From an uncultured Helicobacteraceae bacterium (lineage in GTDB: Bacteria > Campylobacterota > Campylobacteria > Campylobacterales > Helicobacteraceae): 64,000 bases of DNA. Positions 49,206-58,556 of this stretch are shown here, piece after piece (positions within the stretch are counted from its first letter, which is position 1; every line of letters starts with the position of its first letter). The stretch covers positions 1-64,000 of the forward strand of contig CAJTQL010000001.1 in the NCBI GenBank assembly GCA_910578285.1, given 5' to 3'. The notes beneath the pieces are model-generated. The model saw only the letters and a program-made list of their open reading frames with translations. It was not told the DNA's origin and searched no databases. The position numbers were made by a program, and so were the translations under genes.

Positions 49206-50889
49206 ATCAAAAAATAGAAACCTATTCATCGGGCTCATCGCTCTGGTGTTTGCCTTTGGGCTGCTAGGCTACGGACTCTACAAAGACCGCGCAAAGCTCG
49301 TGAGCGCCGAAGAGATGATACGTCTTGTCGAGGTGAATCAGGCAAGCTATGCGTATTTGGAGGGGGGCTATCTCTATGTCAAAATCAATAACCTCTACTA
49401 CAAAGCTCCACAGGTGAGCCTCCCCATTCGCGAGCTCACGATGAAAGTTCCGCTCGAGATTCGCCGCGAGTATGACGGCTATTCGCTCCTTTTTGACATC
49501 GCTATTGTCTTGTTTATCCTTTTTACAGGAATGTGGGCATACCAATTCTTCCGACAAGAACGTCCAAAAGAACGAATTGTCGAGCCCAAGCGCTTTACTC
49601 GCGATACGAGCCGCAGCTATGATGACCGCGATCTGTTCGATATGCGCGTCTCGCCCACGATGTGCAATGTAACATTTGATGATGTCGCAGGGATTAAAGA
49701 AGTCAAAGAAGAGCTCGAAGAAATCATCGATTTTCTCAAAAACCCCAAAAAATATCAACAATTTGGCACAAAATTGCCCAAAGGCGTGCTGCTCATGGGA
49801 CCCCCCGGTGTGGGCAAAACGTTGATTGCCAAAGCCGTTGCGGGCGAGGCGGGCGTGCCATTTTTCTACCAAAGCGGTTCGAGCTTTGCCCAAATCTATG
49901 TCGGTATGGGCGCAAAACGTGTCCATGACATCTTTCGCAAAGCAAAGCTCGCTGCACCATCTATCATCTTTATCGATGAAATTGACGCGGTGGGCAAGGC
50001 GCGCGGCAGCTTGCGCAATGATGAGCGCGAAACAACACTCAATCAACTCCTAACCGAAATGGACGGCTTTGAGGATTCCAAAGGCGTCATCGTGATTGGT
50101 GCGACCAACAAAATCGATGTGCTCGATGAGGCGCTGTTGCGCAGCGGACGCTTTGATAGGCGAATCTATGTCGAGCTACCCGATTTCTATGAGCGCATCA
50201 AGATTCTCGAGGTACATTTGCGCAATAAGCACTATGAGCTCGACCTCGAAGAAGTTTCGCGCCTTAGCGTGGGCTTTAGCGGTGCGGCGCTTGCGGCGCT
50301 CGTGAACGAAGCAGCACTGCACGCATTGCGGCGCAAAAGCAAACAGCTCACAATGGAGGACATTCTCGCCTCAAAAGACAAAGTTGTGCTCGGCAAACGC
50401 AAACAATTGAGCTTTAGCGATGAGGAAAAAAAGATTCTCGCCACCTATCAAGCAGCAAAGGCACTTTCGGCATATTGGATGGAAATGGAATTTGAAAAAA
50501 TTTCACTGATGAATGAGGGAATCAAGGAATTTGATAAAGAATTATTTAGTCGTAGCGAACTTTTTAATAAAATCAAGATTCTACTCTCGGGAATCATCGC
50601 ACTCGAGATAAATTATGGCGAAGGCTATTCCAACTGCGAAGAAGATTTGAGCAAAGCAAAGGCACTCGCCCAAGAAATGGCAGAACGTTATGGTATGGGT
50701 AGCAAACTTATCGGCGACACAAGCGATGCGCTACAGATTCTAAGCGATGCCAAAAACGAGATGCGCGAGTTTTTTGAAAACGCCAAGCCTGCATTGCGCA
50801 GCATCGAAGAGCGGCTCTTGGAACAAGAACGTTTGAGCAAAGAAGAGATTCGCGACATCTTGCAAGAAGTGATGTTTGTGGAAAGCTAG
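49198..50889 (+). CDS. FtsH-like AAA protein with lost zinc-protease motif
   Basis: 563 residues from ATG 49198, preceded by AAAAAGGAGG. Two N-terminal membrane helices (LFIGLIALVFAFGLLGYGLY, LFDIAIVLFILFTGMWAYQF), then a full AAA module: GPPGVGKTLIAKA, FIDEIDAVGKARG, NQLLTEMDGFE, second region ATNKIDVLDEALLRSGRFDRR. Where FtsH has HEAGHA, this protein has TYQAAKALSAYW, so both metal His and the catalytic Glu are missing. It may still unfold or remodel membrane proteins. H. pylori has a similar second FtsH-type gene in this place. A true ftsH should be elsewhere. Confidence 0.9.
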   Translation: MRKSKNRNLFIGLIALVFAFGLLGYGLYKDRAKLVSAEEMIRLVEVNQASYAYLEGGYLYVKINNLYYKAPQVSLPIRELTMKVPLEIRREYDGYSLLFDIAIVLFILFTGMWAYQFFRQERPKERIVEPKRFTRDTSRSYDDRDLFDMRVSPTMCNVTFDDVAGIKEVKEELEEIIDFLKNPKKYQQFGTKLPKGVLLMGPPGVGKTLIAKAVAGEAGVPFFYQSGSSFAQIYVGMGAKRVHDIFRKAKLAAPSIIFIDEIDAVGKARGSLRNDERETTLNQLLTEMDGFEDSKGVIVIGATNKIDVLDEALLRSGRFDRRIYVELPDFYERIKILEVHLRNKHYELDLEEVSRLSVGFSGAALAALVNEAALHALRRKSKQLTMEDILASKDKVVLGKRKQLSFSDEEKKILATYQAAKALSAYWMEMEFEKISLMNEGIKEFDKELFSRSELFNKIKILLSGIIALEINYGEGYSNCEEDLSKAKALAQEMAERYGMGSKLIGDTSDALQILSDAKNEMREFFENAKPALRSIEERLLEQERLSKEEIRDILQEVMFVES

Positions 50890-51236
50890 ATAATTAAAAA
50901 GGTTAAGAAATGAGTACGACAAAAGAATTAAGACACTCTGTTTTTTTTATTAAAAAATAATGAGTAATCAAGAATCTTCGTGCAAGAACGACATATTCCA
51001 GACCTAGAAAAACTTAGCAACTTTGGTTTAAAAGATACGAAGAATGTGATTTAGATAAGGAATAGTTACAACCCATAGAAAGGCGCACTATGACTAGAGC
51101 TAAAATAGCTTTAAATTTTATAGAGAAAAAGCATAAGATAGATGTATCACAACTCAAAGATAATGAGCAATTTCACAATTGATTCAAGATTAGCTCAATA
51201 CACAACAAAAGCCACATTACATAACTAAGGAAAAAA
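50890..51236 (+). other. AT-rich stretch with gene scraps
   Basis: 347 bases without a full gene. Short frames remain: 16 codons near 50911, and a 30-codon frame at 51090-51182 (MTRAKIALNFIEKKHKIDV...) with AAAGG before it. They look like remains of a decayed gene rather than intact small proteins. The base composition changes sharply from that of the FtsH-like gene, marking the left edge of a probable acquired segment that extends to about 52.5 kb. Confidence 0.5.
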
Positions 51237-52274
51237 ATGAGCGAAAATGATATTTTAACCACCAAAAAACAGGTTAGAAAAGCTGGGGAAAACATAAAAA
51301 ATAACATTGCAGATGATAACGATTATAAAACCATAGCCTCTTGGCGAAGTATTCATGTCCCTATTATGACAAGTATGGTTAATGCTATTAATAAAAAGCT
51401 AAATAGCAAGAATTTAAAAGCTGCAATTATTGCTAGAAGATTAAAAAGACTTAGTTCTATTGAATTAAAACTTAAAAGATTCAAGAATATGCAACTTGAC
51501 AGAATGCAAGATATTGCTGGCGTAAGAGTAGTTTTCAAAAATTTAGAACAGGTTACATTTTTTCAACAATTAATGAAACAAACCTATTTGAGGGGAAGTA
51601 GGAAATTTAAGCTTCTCGACGAAAAAACAAAAGATTATATACAAAATCCAAAAGATGATGGCTATCGTTCTATTCATCAAATTTTTGAGTATAAAGATGT
51701 TTCAAAAAGATGTTTAGAACTACAAATTAGAACTCAACTTCAACATTATTGGGCTACCGCAGTTGAGGTATTAGGAATGAAAACGCAAGCAAAAATTAAA
51801 CAGGGTGAGGGAGAGCAACATTATAAAGTTTTTTTAAAGTTATGTAGTGCTTTATTTTGTATCCAAGAAAATACTCCAATTGTGGAGGAATATAAGAACC
51901 TCGATAAAAGGGAAATCTGCAAAAAGATTCGTGAACTAGATAAAAAATATAATATTTTAAAACAACTATCTGGTCTTGCAGTTTCTAGTAAAAATATAGA
52001 AAATCAAGCACAATTAAAACAAAATTACTATTTCATTGTTTTACTCAATTTAAATAGAAGAACCCTAATAATTTATGGCTACAAAAAGAACAATCTTCAG
52101 GCAGCAGAAGATCATTATACCTATCTTGAGCAGCAATCAAAACGAAATGGAGATACAGATGTTGTTTTAATTTCACTAGATAAAATAAAACTATTAAAAA
52201 GGGCTTACCCAAATTATTATTTAGATTCCAGCTCTTTCATAAAAGAACTTTCTAAAAACTTGAAAGATGAGTAG
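51237..52274 (+). CDS. RelA/SpoT-domain (p)ppGpp synthetase-like protein
   Basis: 345 residues. Residues ~80-180 carry the synthetase motifs: LDRMQDIAGVRVVF, KDDGYRSIHQIFEY, LELQIRTQLQHYWATAVEVLG. No HD hydrolase and no TGS/ACT regulatory domains, so it is of the small alarmone synthetase type; the ~150-residue C-terminal part is not recognised. Some such proteins make pp(p)Gpp or pyrophosphorylate tRNA and serve as toxins or phage-triggered defence (toxSAS, CapRel); the C-terminal part could be the sensor or antitoxin. AT-rich and flanked by scraps, so probably acquired. AAGGAAAAA precedes ATG. Confidence 0.82.
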   Translation: MSENDILTTKKQVRKAGENIKNNIADDNDYKTIASWRSIHVPIMTSMVNAINKKLNSKNLKAAIIARRLKRLSSIELKLKRFKNMQLDRMQDIAGVRVVFKNLEQVTFFQQLMKQTYLRGSRKFKLLDEKTKDYIQNPKDDGYRSIHQIFEYKDVSKRCLELQIRTQLQHYWATAVEVLGMKTQAKIKQGEGEQHYKVFLKLCSALFCIQENTPIVEEYKNLDKREICKKIRELDKKYNILKQLSGLAVSSKNIENQAQLKQNYYFIVLLNLNRRTLIIYGYKKNNLQAAEDHYTYLEQQSKRNGDTDVVLISLDKIKLLKRAYPNYYLDSSSFIKELSKNLKDE

Positions 52275-52347
52275 AATACGATATGTTTTAAAAAATAAAG
52301 ACAGTGTTGTTTTGGAGTCTGAAGCAAATAAAGATTCTCAATTTTAA
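52267..52347 (+). CDS. 26-residue ORF overlapping the end of the synthetase gene
   Basis: ATG at 52267 overlaps the TAG of the synthetase gene (ATGAGTAG) and reads MSRIRYVLKNKDSVVLESEA..., 26 residues. It could be a tiny antitoxin or, more likely, the remnant of a following gene. There is no independent ribosome site. The next ~200 bases are AT-rich and appear empty up to the receptor promoter. Confidence 0.3.
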   Translation: MSRIRYVLKNKDSVVLESEANKDSQF

Positions 52348-52515
52348 TATGATAAATTTTGCAGAAACAAAAATAAAACTAAATATTCATGATAATGAGA
52401 GAAAAAGAACCGGAAACTCATAAATAAAATAAGAATATCTATGAGATATATTTCTAAAATTAAAATATATGGTAAAGTTTAGACAATTTTCAATGTATAT
52501 TAAGATTGATGCAGC

Positions 52516-52521
52516 TATAAT
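52516..52521 (+). promoter_or_regulatory. promoter -10 box for the copper receptor
   Basis: TATAAT in GCAGCTATAATATCC, about 35 bases before ATG 52555. A GATAATGA segment about 120 bases further upstream recalls half a Fur box, but it is not close enough for a claim. Confidence 0.55.
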
Positions 52522-52554
52522 ATCCCGCATATCTCATTCACATAAGGAATAAAA

Positions 52555-54530
52555 ATGAAAAAAAAAAACACCACGTGAGATTTTTACTCGTTTCCACCAT
52601 GATACTCACAATTTTTCAATTACATGCCGATAACCTCGCCCCTGTTCACCACACTCTCGAAAAATCCACCGTTGTTGCCGATTTTGGCAAAATCGACCCA
52701 ACCGATTCCGCCGCCGTTGCCGAGCTCCTCGGGCAAGGCTCGATGCTGCATTCAAGCGAAATCGCCAAATCATTCTTAAATGTTCCCGGATTTTCAATGG
52801 GACGCAAGGGAGGTGGTGGGAGCGAAGCCTTTTTCCGCTCACAAGGCGCATCGCGGCTGCCCATCTACCTCGATGGCGGAATCCTAAACGGCGGCTGCGG
52901 CGGGCGCATGGATACGCCACTCACCTACATCTTTCCTGAAAGCTATGACCAAGTTTCAATCATCAAAGGACCCCAAGACGTGCGCTATGGCGGACTAATG
53001 GCAGGTGGAATTCTCTTTGAGCGCCGAATCCAGCGTGCGTCCGCCCCCACCCTCGCGGGCGATGCGAGCGTGCTCTATGGCAGCTTCAGCCGACTTGACA
53101 TGACGGCAAATGTCGCGGCACGGGGGCAATATGGCGGATTGCAGATTCTCGCGTCTGACTATTCACAAGAGGATTATCGCGCAGCAAACAAAAAACATGT
53201 GCATTCTCAATATGATAGGCAATCTTTGAGTATTATAGGCACATTAACACCCACACAAACCACAGCAATCGAGCTCGCATTTGATGTGAGCCAAGGCGAA
53301 GCGGCGTATGCCGATAGGAGTATGGACGGCAAGGCGTTTGACAGGCAATCGTGGAATCTACATGTGCAGCAAGAAATCAGCAAGAATGTGCCGATGGTCG
53401 AGCTCTTGTTGTGGCGCAACCAAATCGACCATATTATGGACAATTATAGCCTGCGCCCCGCAAGCATGATGTTTATGGCGAGCAATCCCAAACGCACCAA
53501 CCATGGCGTGCGTGCGGAAGTCGTGTTGCAACCCACAACGGCTTTGCGATTCTACACGGGCATTTCCTATAATAACGATAAACATGTATCGCGCAGCGCC
53601 TCGGCAAACAGCGCAGACGCCGCAACTGACATGCTCAACGCGAGCGTCCATGTGCCCAACTATCTCCTTGAGGACATCGGAATCTACACGCAAGCCGAGT
53701 TTATCAGCAATTCTGGCTATGGACTTTTTGGCGGCGTGCGTTATGACAACTCGCGGGCGCTACAATACGCAACAGGTACAAAGGCAATCGAGGGGCTCGG
53801 CAGCGCTTTTGCGCGTTATGAACATTATCTCCAATATACGACACTCTTTGTCGGAGCAGGGTTGGCGCAGAGAGCGCCCGATTTTTGGGAACGTAACAAA
53901 CTCAATGGAATGGCACTCTCAAAAGAGCAAAATGCACAGCTCGACATTGGGTTGCACAGCCAATATGGGAAATGGAATCTGCAGGCTTCAGCCTTTGCAT
54001 CTTTTGTTAAAAATTATATTCTCCTGCACTACACAACACAAACCACAGCCCTCAACACAGACGCGACACTCTATGGCGGAGAGTTTGAGGTTGGCTACCA
54101 ACTCTTCGAGCCCTTGCGCCTTAGCGCCGGGCTCGCCTATACTTACGGGCAAAGCAACACTCTGCATTCTCCCCTGCCCCAAATTGCGCCTCTCTCGAGC
54201 AAGGTTGGGCTCAATTTTGTCTATCACTCATGGATTGCACAGGTTGACATTTTTGCGAACGCTGCGCAACATCGTTTTAAGACTGATTATGGGAATATCA
54301 TTGGTAAAGATATTGGCAAAACGGCTGGGTTCTACACCCTCAATGCCTACACGGGCTATGCACACAAATATTTCACGGCACTTGTGGGTGTCGAAAACGC
54401 CACAAACCAACTCTATGCCTATCATCTATCCAAAAACAGCATTGCCATTGATGGCTTGCAAAACCCAACGAGCACGCGTGTCTATGAGCCCGAAGCGCAA
54501 TTTTGGTTCAAGCTCCAAGCGCGATTTTAG
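52555..54530 (+). CDS. TonB-dependent copper receptor (OprC/NosA type), A11 run out of frame
   Basis: Outer-membrane receptor of about 650 residues. Plug domain shows LNVPGFSMGRKGGGGSEAFF, GGCGGRMDTPLTYIFPESYD and SIIKGPQDVRYGG, matching the TonB-copper receptor family (OprC, NosA); a 22-strand barrel follows and the chain ends in FKLQARF. The natural start is ATG 52555, seven bases after TAAGGAA, but it is followed by A11, which leads to a stop after seven codons. With A12 (or A9) the frame gives MKKKKHHVRFLLVSTMILTI..., a good signal peptide cut after LHA, and runs to 54530. A GTG at 52575 is in frame but has no ribosome site. So the gene looks switched off or carries a one-base error. Confidence 0.87.
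52558..52568. repeat. A11 homopolymer after the receptor start codon
   Basis: Eleven A directly after ATG. Poly-A runs near starts can slip; 9 or 12 would restore the frame. Confidence 0.8.
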
Positions 54531-54531
54531 A

Positions 54532-54819
54532 TTATAAAATCTTTGGTACGATAAAATAATCGTCTTGCGCTTTGGGCGCATGGCTTAGAATCGACTGCCC
54601 AATGCGCTCATCGCATGCGGGCACATCATCACGCAAAGGCGTTGCAGATTCGAGGACGTTGAATGTTGCCTGAAGTTCTGTTGTGTTGAGTTTTTCAAGA
54701 TTACCCACAAAGTCCATAATCTCCTGAAGCTGCGCCTTTGTCGATTCCTTTTTATCTTCGCCAAGCTCAATCATCGCGAGTTTTTCGAGCTTTGCTAAAA
54801 GTGCGTCATCAATGTGCAT
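54532..54819 (-). CDS. gatC: Asp/Glu-tRNA amidotransferase subunit C
   Basis: 95 residues from ATG 54819 (MHIDDALLAKLEKLAMIEL), preceded by AAAAAAGGACAAC. Typical GatC: LEKLNTTELQATFNVLES, PLRDDVPA, and a DYFIVPKIL end. Small subunit of the GatCAB complex that turns Glu-tRNA-Gln into Gln-tRNA-Gln. Overlaps purB by 11 bases; convergent with the receptor gene, one base apart. Confidence 0.93.
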   Translation of the reverse strand: MHIDDALLAKLEKLAMIELGEDKKESTKAQLQEIMDFVGNLEKLNTTELQATFNVLESATPLRDDVPACDERIGQSILSHAPKAQDDYFIVPKIL

Positions 54820-56158
54820 TGTTGTCCTTTTTTGTAAAGATTCGCGCAAAAATTGCATCGATATTTTTTGTGTAATAGGCAGTATCAAAACATGCGGCAA
54901 TCTCCGCGCTGCTCATCGCGGCGGTGAGTTCCGAATCGCCCAAAAGTGCACATAAAAAGAGGCTCTGTCCCTCCGAATCCACGCTTGGCTTGCCTTGTTG
55001 CAAATCTTCCCACACCTTCATTGCATTGCGCTGCACAATGGCATAGCTCTGCTCACGACTAAGCCCCTTCTTGGGTAGCTCAAGCAAGATTCGCTGTGAA
55101 AAAACAAGCCCGCCAGTGAGATTGAGATTTTTGAGCATATTTTGCGGATACACAACAAGCTGCGCCACAATGCGCTCAAGCCGCCGCAACATAAAATCGG
55201 TTGTGATGAAAATATCGGGGAATACGAAACGTTCCACCGAGCTATGGCTAATGTCGCGTTCATGCCACAGCGCAACATTCTCAAGCGCAGGGGTTACAAA
55301 GCCGCGAATGACGCGGCAAAGCCCCGTCACATTCTCGCTAAGCACGGGATTGCGTTTGTGGGGCATCGCGCTGCTGCCCTTTTGCCCGGGGCTGAAATAT
55401 TCCTCCGCCTCATAGACTTCTGTGCGTTGGAAATGCCGAATCGCAACAGCGATTTTCTCGCAACTCGCTGCGAGCAAGGCGAGGCTCGTGATGACTTTTG
55501 CATGCCGCGCTCGGTCAATCACCTGCGTTGTGATAGGTGCGGGCATAAGCCCAAGCTCGGCGCATGTGAGCTCCTCAAATTCCAAGGGCGCATGGGCAAA
55601 ATTCCCCATTGCGCCACTCATCTTGCCCACACTGATACATTTCAGCGCACTTTCAATCTCGACTTTTGCGCGACATATGTCATCAAACCAATGTGCGACA
55701 ACAAGTCCAAAGCTAATGGGTTCGCCGTGGATTCCATGGCTTCTACCGACACACAGGGTGTCTTTGAATTCAAGCGCACGTCTTTGGAGTGTCGCTAAAA
55801 GACAATCAATGTCGTGCAACACAAGACATAAGCTATCGCGAATCTGCAACGCGAGCGCCGTGTCAATCGTGTCGGAGCTTGTCATGCCATAATGCAAAAA
55901 GCGCGATTCCTCGCCCAAAGTCTCGGCGACAGATGTGAGAAAAGCGATGACATCGTGGTGTGTGGTCTTTTCAATTGCGGCAATGCGCGCCGCGTCAAAA
56001 CATGCATTGTTGCAAATTAACGCACAGCTTGAATCATCGACAAGTCCCAGCTTGTTCCACGCGCGAACAGCGGCGAGCTCGACCTTGAGCCATTGCGCAT
56101 ATTTTGCATCCTCTGTCCACAGCCGCGCCATTTCGTCTGTTGCATATCGTTCAACCAT
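54809..56158 (-). CDS. purB: adenylosuccinate lyase
   Basis: 449 residues, fumarase/aspartase superfamily. MVERYATDEMARLWTEDAKY start, RSHGIHGEPISFG (catalytic His region), GKMSGAMGNFAH, and the signature GSSAMPHKRNPV near residue 270. Acts twice in purine synthesis. Its own promoter lies about 30 bases upstream. Confidence 0.96.
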   Translation of the reverse strand: MVERYATDEMARLWTEDAKYAQWLKVELAAVRAWNKLGLVDDSSCALICNNACFDAARIAAIEKTTHHDVIAFLTSVAETLGEESRFLHYGMTSSDTIDTALALQIRDSLCLVLHDIDCLLATLQRRALEFKDTLCVGRSHGIHGEPISFGLVVAHWFDDICRAKVEIESALKCISVGKMSGAMGNFAHAPLEFEELTCAELGLMPAPITTQVIDRARHAKVITSLALLAASCEKIAVAIRHFQRTEVYEAEEYFSPGQKGSSAMPHKRNPVLSENVTGLCRVIRGFVTPALENVALWHERDISHSSVERFVFPDIFITTDFMLRRLERIVAQLVVYPQNMLKNLNLTGGLVFSQRILLELPKKGLSREQSYAIVQRNAMKVWEDLQQGKPSVDSEGQSLFLCALLGDSELTAAMSSAEIAACFDTAYYTKNIDAIFARIFTKKDNNAH

Positions 56159-56186
56159 TGCATGCCTTTTTTATTATCAATACAAA

Positions 56187-56192
56187 ATTATA
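56187..56192 (-). promoter_or_regulatory. promoter -10 box for purB-gatC
   Basis: TATAAT within GGCGTATAATTTT on minus, followed by an AAAAAGGCATGC ribosome region. Confidence 0.55.
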
Positions 56193-56215
56193 CGCCAAAT
56201 GAGCTAATACCGCAC

Positions 56216-56962
56216 TTAAAGATATTGTTCAATCAGAAGCTTCAGCGAAGCAAGCAAAGAAATGCTCACAATCAAGGGTTTGATGATTCTTGTACCATAG
56301 GTAAACGCCACTTTTGAGCCGAGATAGCCCCCCACAAACTGCCCAATTGCCATCACAAAACCAACAGACCACAGCACATTTCCAAGCAATGCAAAAAAGA
56401 GAATCGAAGCAAGATTTGTACAAAAATTATAAAGTTTTGCATGCGCAAGCGCGCCAATCATATTGTATGCGCCAAGCACAAGCAGTGCAAGCAAGAAAAA
56501 TGAGCCCGTGCCGGGACCAAAAAAGCCATCATAGAATCCAATACAACCAAGCGTGAGCACGAGCCAGCCATACCTTTGCGCCGCATTCTCCCTCGCCGAG
56601 ATTTTAGGCGAAAACAGAAAATAGAGACCAAAGGCGATGAGTAAAAAAGGAACAATTTTCGCCAGAAGCGCGTTGCCCACAAACTGCACACACAGACTGC
56701 CCACGCCCGAAGCGCAAAACACAAGCAAAATCGGCAAAAGACGGAATGACACCATGCCTCGCCTTGCATAATAGAACGTGGCAGCGCAGCTACCAAACGA
56801 TGCTTGAAGTTTGTTTGTGCCTAGCGCAAATGTCGGAGGAATGCCCACAGAAAGCAGCGCAGGGATTGTGAGAATCCCCCCACCACCTGCAATCGAATCG
56901 ACAAAGCCTGCAACAAAAGCAACAGTCAAGAGAAAAAGAAGCGTGGAAATCTCAAGCTCCAT
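56216..56962 (-). CDS. TauE/SafE family anion exporter
   Basis: 248 residues from ATG 56962 (MELEISTLLFLLTVAFVAGF), AAAAGGTTGTG before it. About eight transmembrane helices; family motifs FVDSIAGGGGILTIPALL, PPTFALGTNKLQASFG, GFYDGFFGPGTGSFF. Family members move sulfite, sulfoacetate or other small organic acids across the inner membrane. Sulfonate-like anions resemble phosphonates, but nothing ties this gene to the phosphonate cluster. Confidence 0.88.
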   Translation of the reverse strand: MELEISTLLFLLTVAFVAGFVDSIAGGGGILTIPALLSVGIPPTFALGTNKLQASFGSCAATFYYARRGMVSFRLLPILLVFCASGVGSLCVQFVGNALLAKIVPFLLIAFGLYFLFSPKISARENAAQRYGWLVLTLGCIGFYDGFFGPGTGSFFLLALLVLGAYNMIGALAHAKLYNFCTNLASILFFALLGNVLWSVGFVMAIGQFVGGYLGSKVAFTYGTRIIKPLIVSISLLASLKLLIEQYL

Positions 56963-56990
56963 ATCACAACCTTTTATCATTTCTATCATC

Positions 56991-56996
56991 ATTATA
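56991..56996 (-). promoter_or_regulatory. promoter -10 box for the TauE-type gene
   Basis: TATAAT with TGG before it (extended -10) on minus, about 30 bases from the start codon. Confidence 0.55.
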
Positions 56997-57011
56997 CCAT
57001 ACAGAAGCATA

Positions 57012-57206
57012 ATGCAGCTATTAAGTCATCTTAATAGATTAATACTATCACTCCAAGAAATCCATCTGCAACACAGACAGATATATACTAAACATGCCCA
57101 AAAAAGCCAAAGAATAAGATTGGATATAGCTTTGCGACAAATGAAAGCTGAAGGAATAGAATCGTATTTGTTGCTCCGCGCAATTCGCGGAGCATTGTTG
57201 GGATAG
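57012..57206 (+). CDS. possible 64-residue protein
   Basis: ATG 57012 opens a 64-residue basic, helical frame (MQLLSHLNRLILSLQEIHLQ ... LLLRAIRGALLG). It is the only long frame in the 248-base gap between the convergent and divergent neighbours. The ribosome site is weak. Near its end CTCCGCG-CAATT-CGCGGAG could fold as a hairpin, but no T run follows. Real or not cannot be decided from the sequence alone. Confidence 0.3.
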   Translation: MQLLSHLNRLILSLQEIHLQHRQIYTKHAQKSQRIRLDIALRQMKAEGIESYLLLRAIRGALLG

Positions 57207-57210
57207 ATTT

Positions 57211-58545
57211 CTATAAGAAATACAACCCAATCACAAAAATGGGAATTGTAAAAATCAGCGCCGTCATGCAATATCCCATAATATCGCGCACGCCAAGCCC
57301 AGCAATCGCGAGAGCAGGAATCGCCCAAAAGGGCTGCGCCATGTTGCTCTGCATATCGCCATACGCAATCGCCATTGTCGCCTTGCCAAAATCAACACCA
57401 AGTTCTTTTGCAGCATCAAGCACAAAGGGTCCTTGCACCACCCAGTGCCCACCACCACTTGGAATCGCAAAATTGATGAGTGCGGAGCTAATGTATGTAT
57501 AGACAGCAAAGGTTTCTTTGGTTGAAATGCTGATGAAACCTTCGGTAATCATCTGCCCAAGCCCTGATTTCTCCATCATGAGCGCAATGGAAGCATAGAA
57601 TGGGAATTGCACCAAAACACCAGCCGTGCCCTTGGTCGCTGCCATAATCGCACGCACATACGCCATAGGCGTTTTGTGCAAGAGGATTCCAAACACAACA
57701 AAGATAAGATTTACCTTGTTAATATCCACATTAAAGCCTTTGGTCGCAAAGAAATACCCAAGATACACAATCCCAATTGTGGCAATGAGCAACGACAAAA
57801 GCCGACTTTCTTCAAGCCGCAATGCAAGCACAGCGTCTTTGGGAACATCGCGCTGAAAGCTTGGCTCTTCGGCGAGCAAATCAGGATTAATCGGCTTTGG
57901 ATCTTTAGGAATCATAAACGCAACAAGAGCTGGCAAAACGACAAGCAAGCCAATGATGATAAATAGATTATAATTAGAAAAAATCGTCTCGCTAATCGGA
58001 ATTGTCCCGCCTATGCGGCTTTCCATTGGATTCCCAGGCGTGGCAGCAAGCAACGGCATCGAACCACTTAGCCCACCACCCCATGTCATAAAGCCCATGT
58101 ATGCGCAGGCAATCAACAAGCCATAATCGCATGTTTTGAGCTTTCGCGCAACCTCTTTTGCCAAAAGCGCACCGACAACAAGCCCAAAACCCCAATTGAT
58201 AAGGCAAGCCACAGCACCAAAAAACACAACAAGCATCACGGCACGTGTTTGTGTCGTTGCAAACGAAGCAATATATCGCAAGAGCTTTTTAATCGGCTCG
58301 CTGCTCGCGAGCGCATGTCCTGTTACGATAATCATCGCCATCTGCATGGTGAATGCGAGGAGATTCCAAAAGCCATCGCCCCAGAGTTGCGCCATTTTGA
58401 GCGCGGCAAACTCGCCATCGGCTGTCGGAATCTTGAAGCTACCCAGCACAAAAACAATCAGACACAAAAGCATCGCCAAAACAAGCGGGTCGGGCAGATA
58501 GCGTTGCACAACCCGAACCATAAAGGAGCTCACGATTCGTATCAT
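57211..58545 (-). CDS. atoE: short-chain fatty acid transporter AtoE
   Basis: 444 residues, about 12 transmembrane helices. PDPLVLAMLLCLIVFVLGSF, MQMAMIIVTGHALASS, AVACLINWGFGLVVGALLA, AIPSGGGHWVVQGPF and MQSNMAQPFWAIPAL are typical of the AtoE family. Imports acetoacetate and other short acids. Last gene of the thiolase-scoA-scoB-atoE set. Confidence 0.93.
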   Translation of the reverse strand: MIRIVSSFMVRVVQRYLPDPLVLAMLLCLIVFVLGSFKIPTADGEFAALKMAQLWGDGFWNLLAFTMQMAMIIVTGHALASSEPIKKLLRYIASFATTQTRAVMLVVFFGAVACLINWGFGLVVGALLAKEVARKLKTCDYGLLIACAYMGFMTWGGGLSGSMPLLAATPGNPMESRIGGTIPISETIFSNYNLFIIIGLLVVLPALVAFMIPKDPKPINPDLLAEEPSFQRDVPKDAVLALRLEESRLLSLLIATIGIVYLGYFFATKGFNVDINKVNLIFVVFGILLHKTPMAYVRAIMAATKGTAGVLVQFPFYASIALMMEKSGLGQMITEGFISISTKETFAVYTYISSALINFAIPSGGGHWVVQGPFVLDAAKELGVDFGKATMAIAYGDMQSNMAQPFWAIPALAIAGLGVRDIMGYCMTALIFTIPIFVIGLYFL

Positions 58546-58556
58546 TGTCTTGCTCC

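Noticed and set aside
49799..49806. C6 run in the FtsH-like gene as a phase tract
   Set aside because: It encodes the invariant GPPG of the ATP-binding loop and is too short for frequent slippage.
57170..57195. Rho-independent terminator
   Set aside because: The CTCCGCG/CGCGGAG hairpin has no following T run on either strand.
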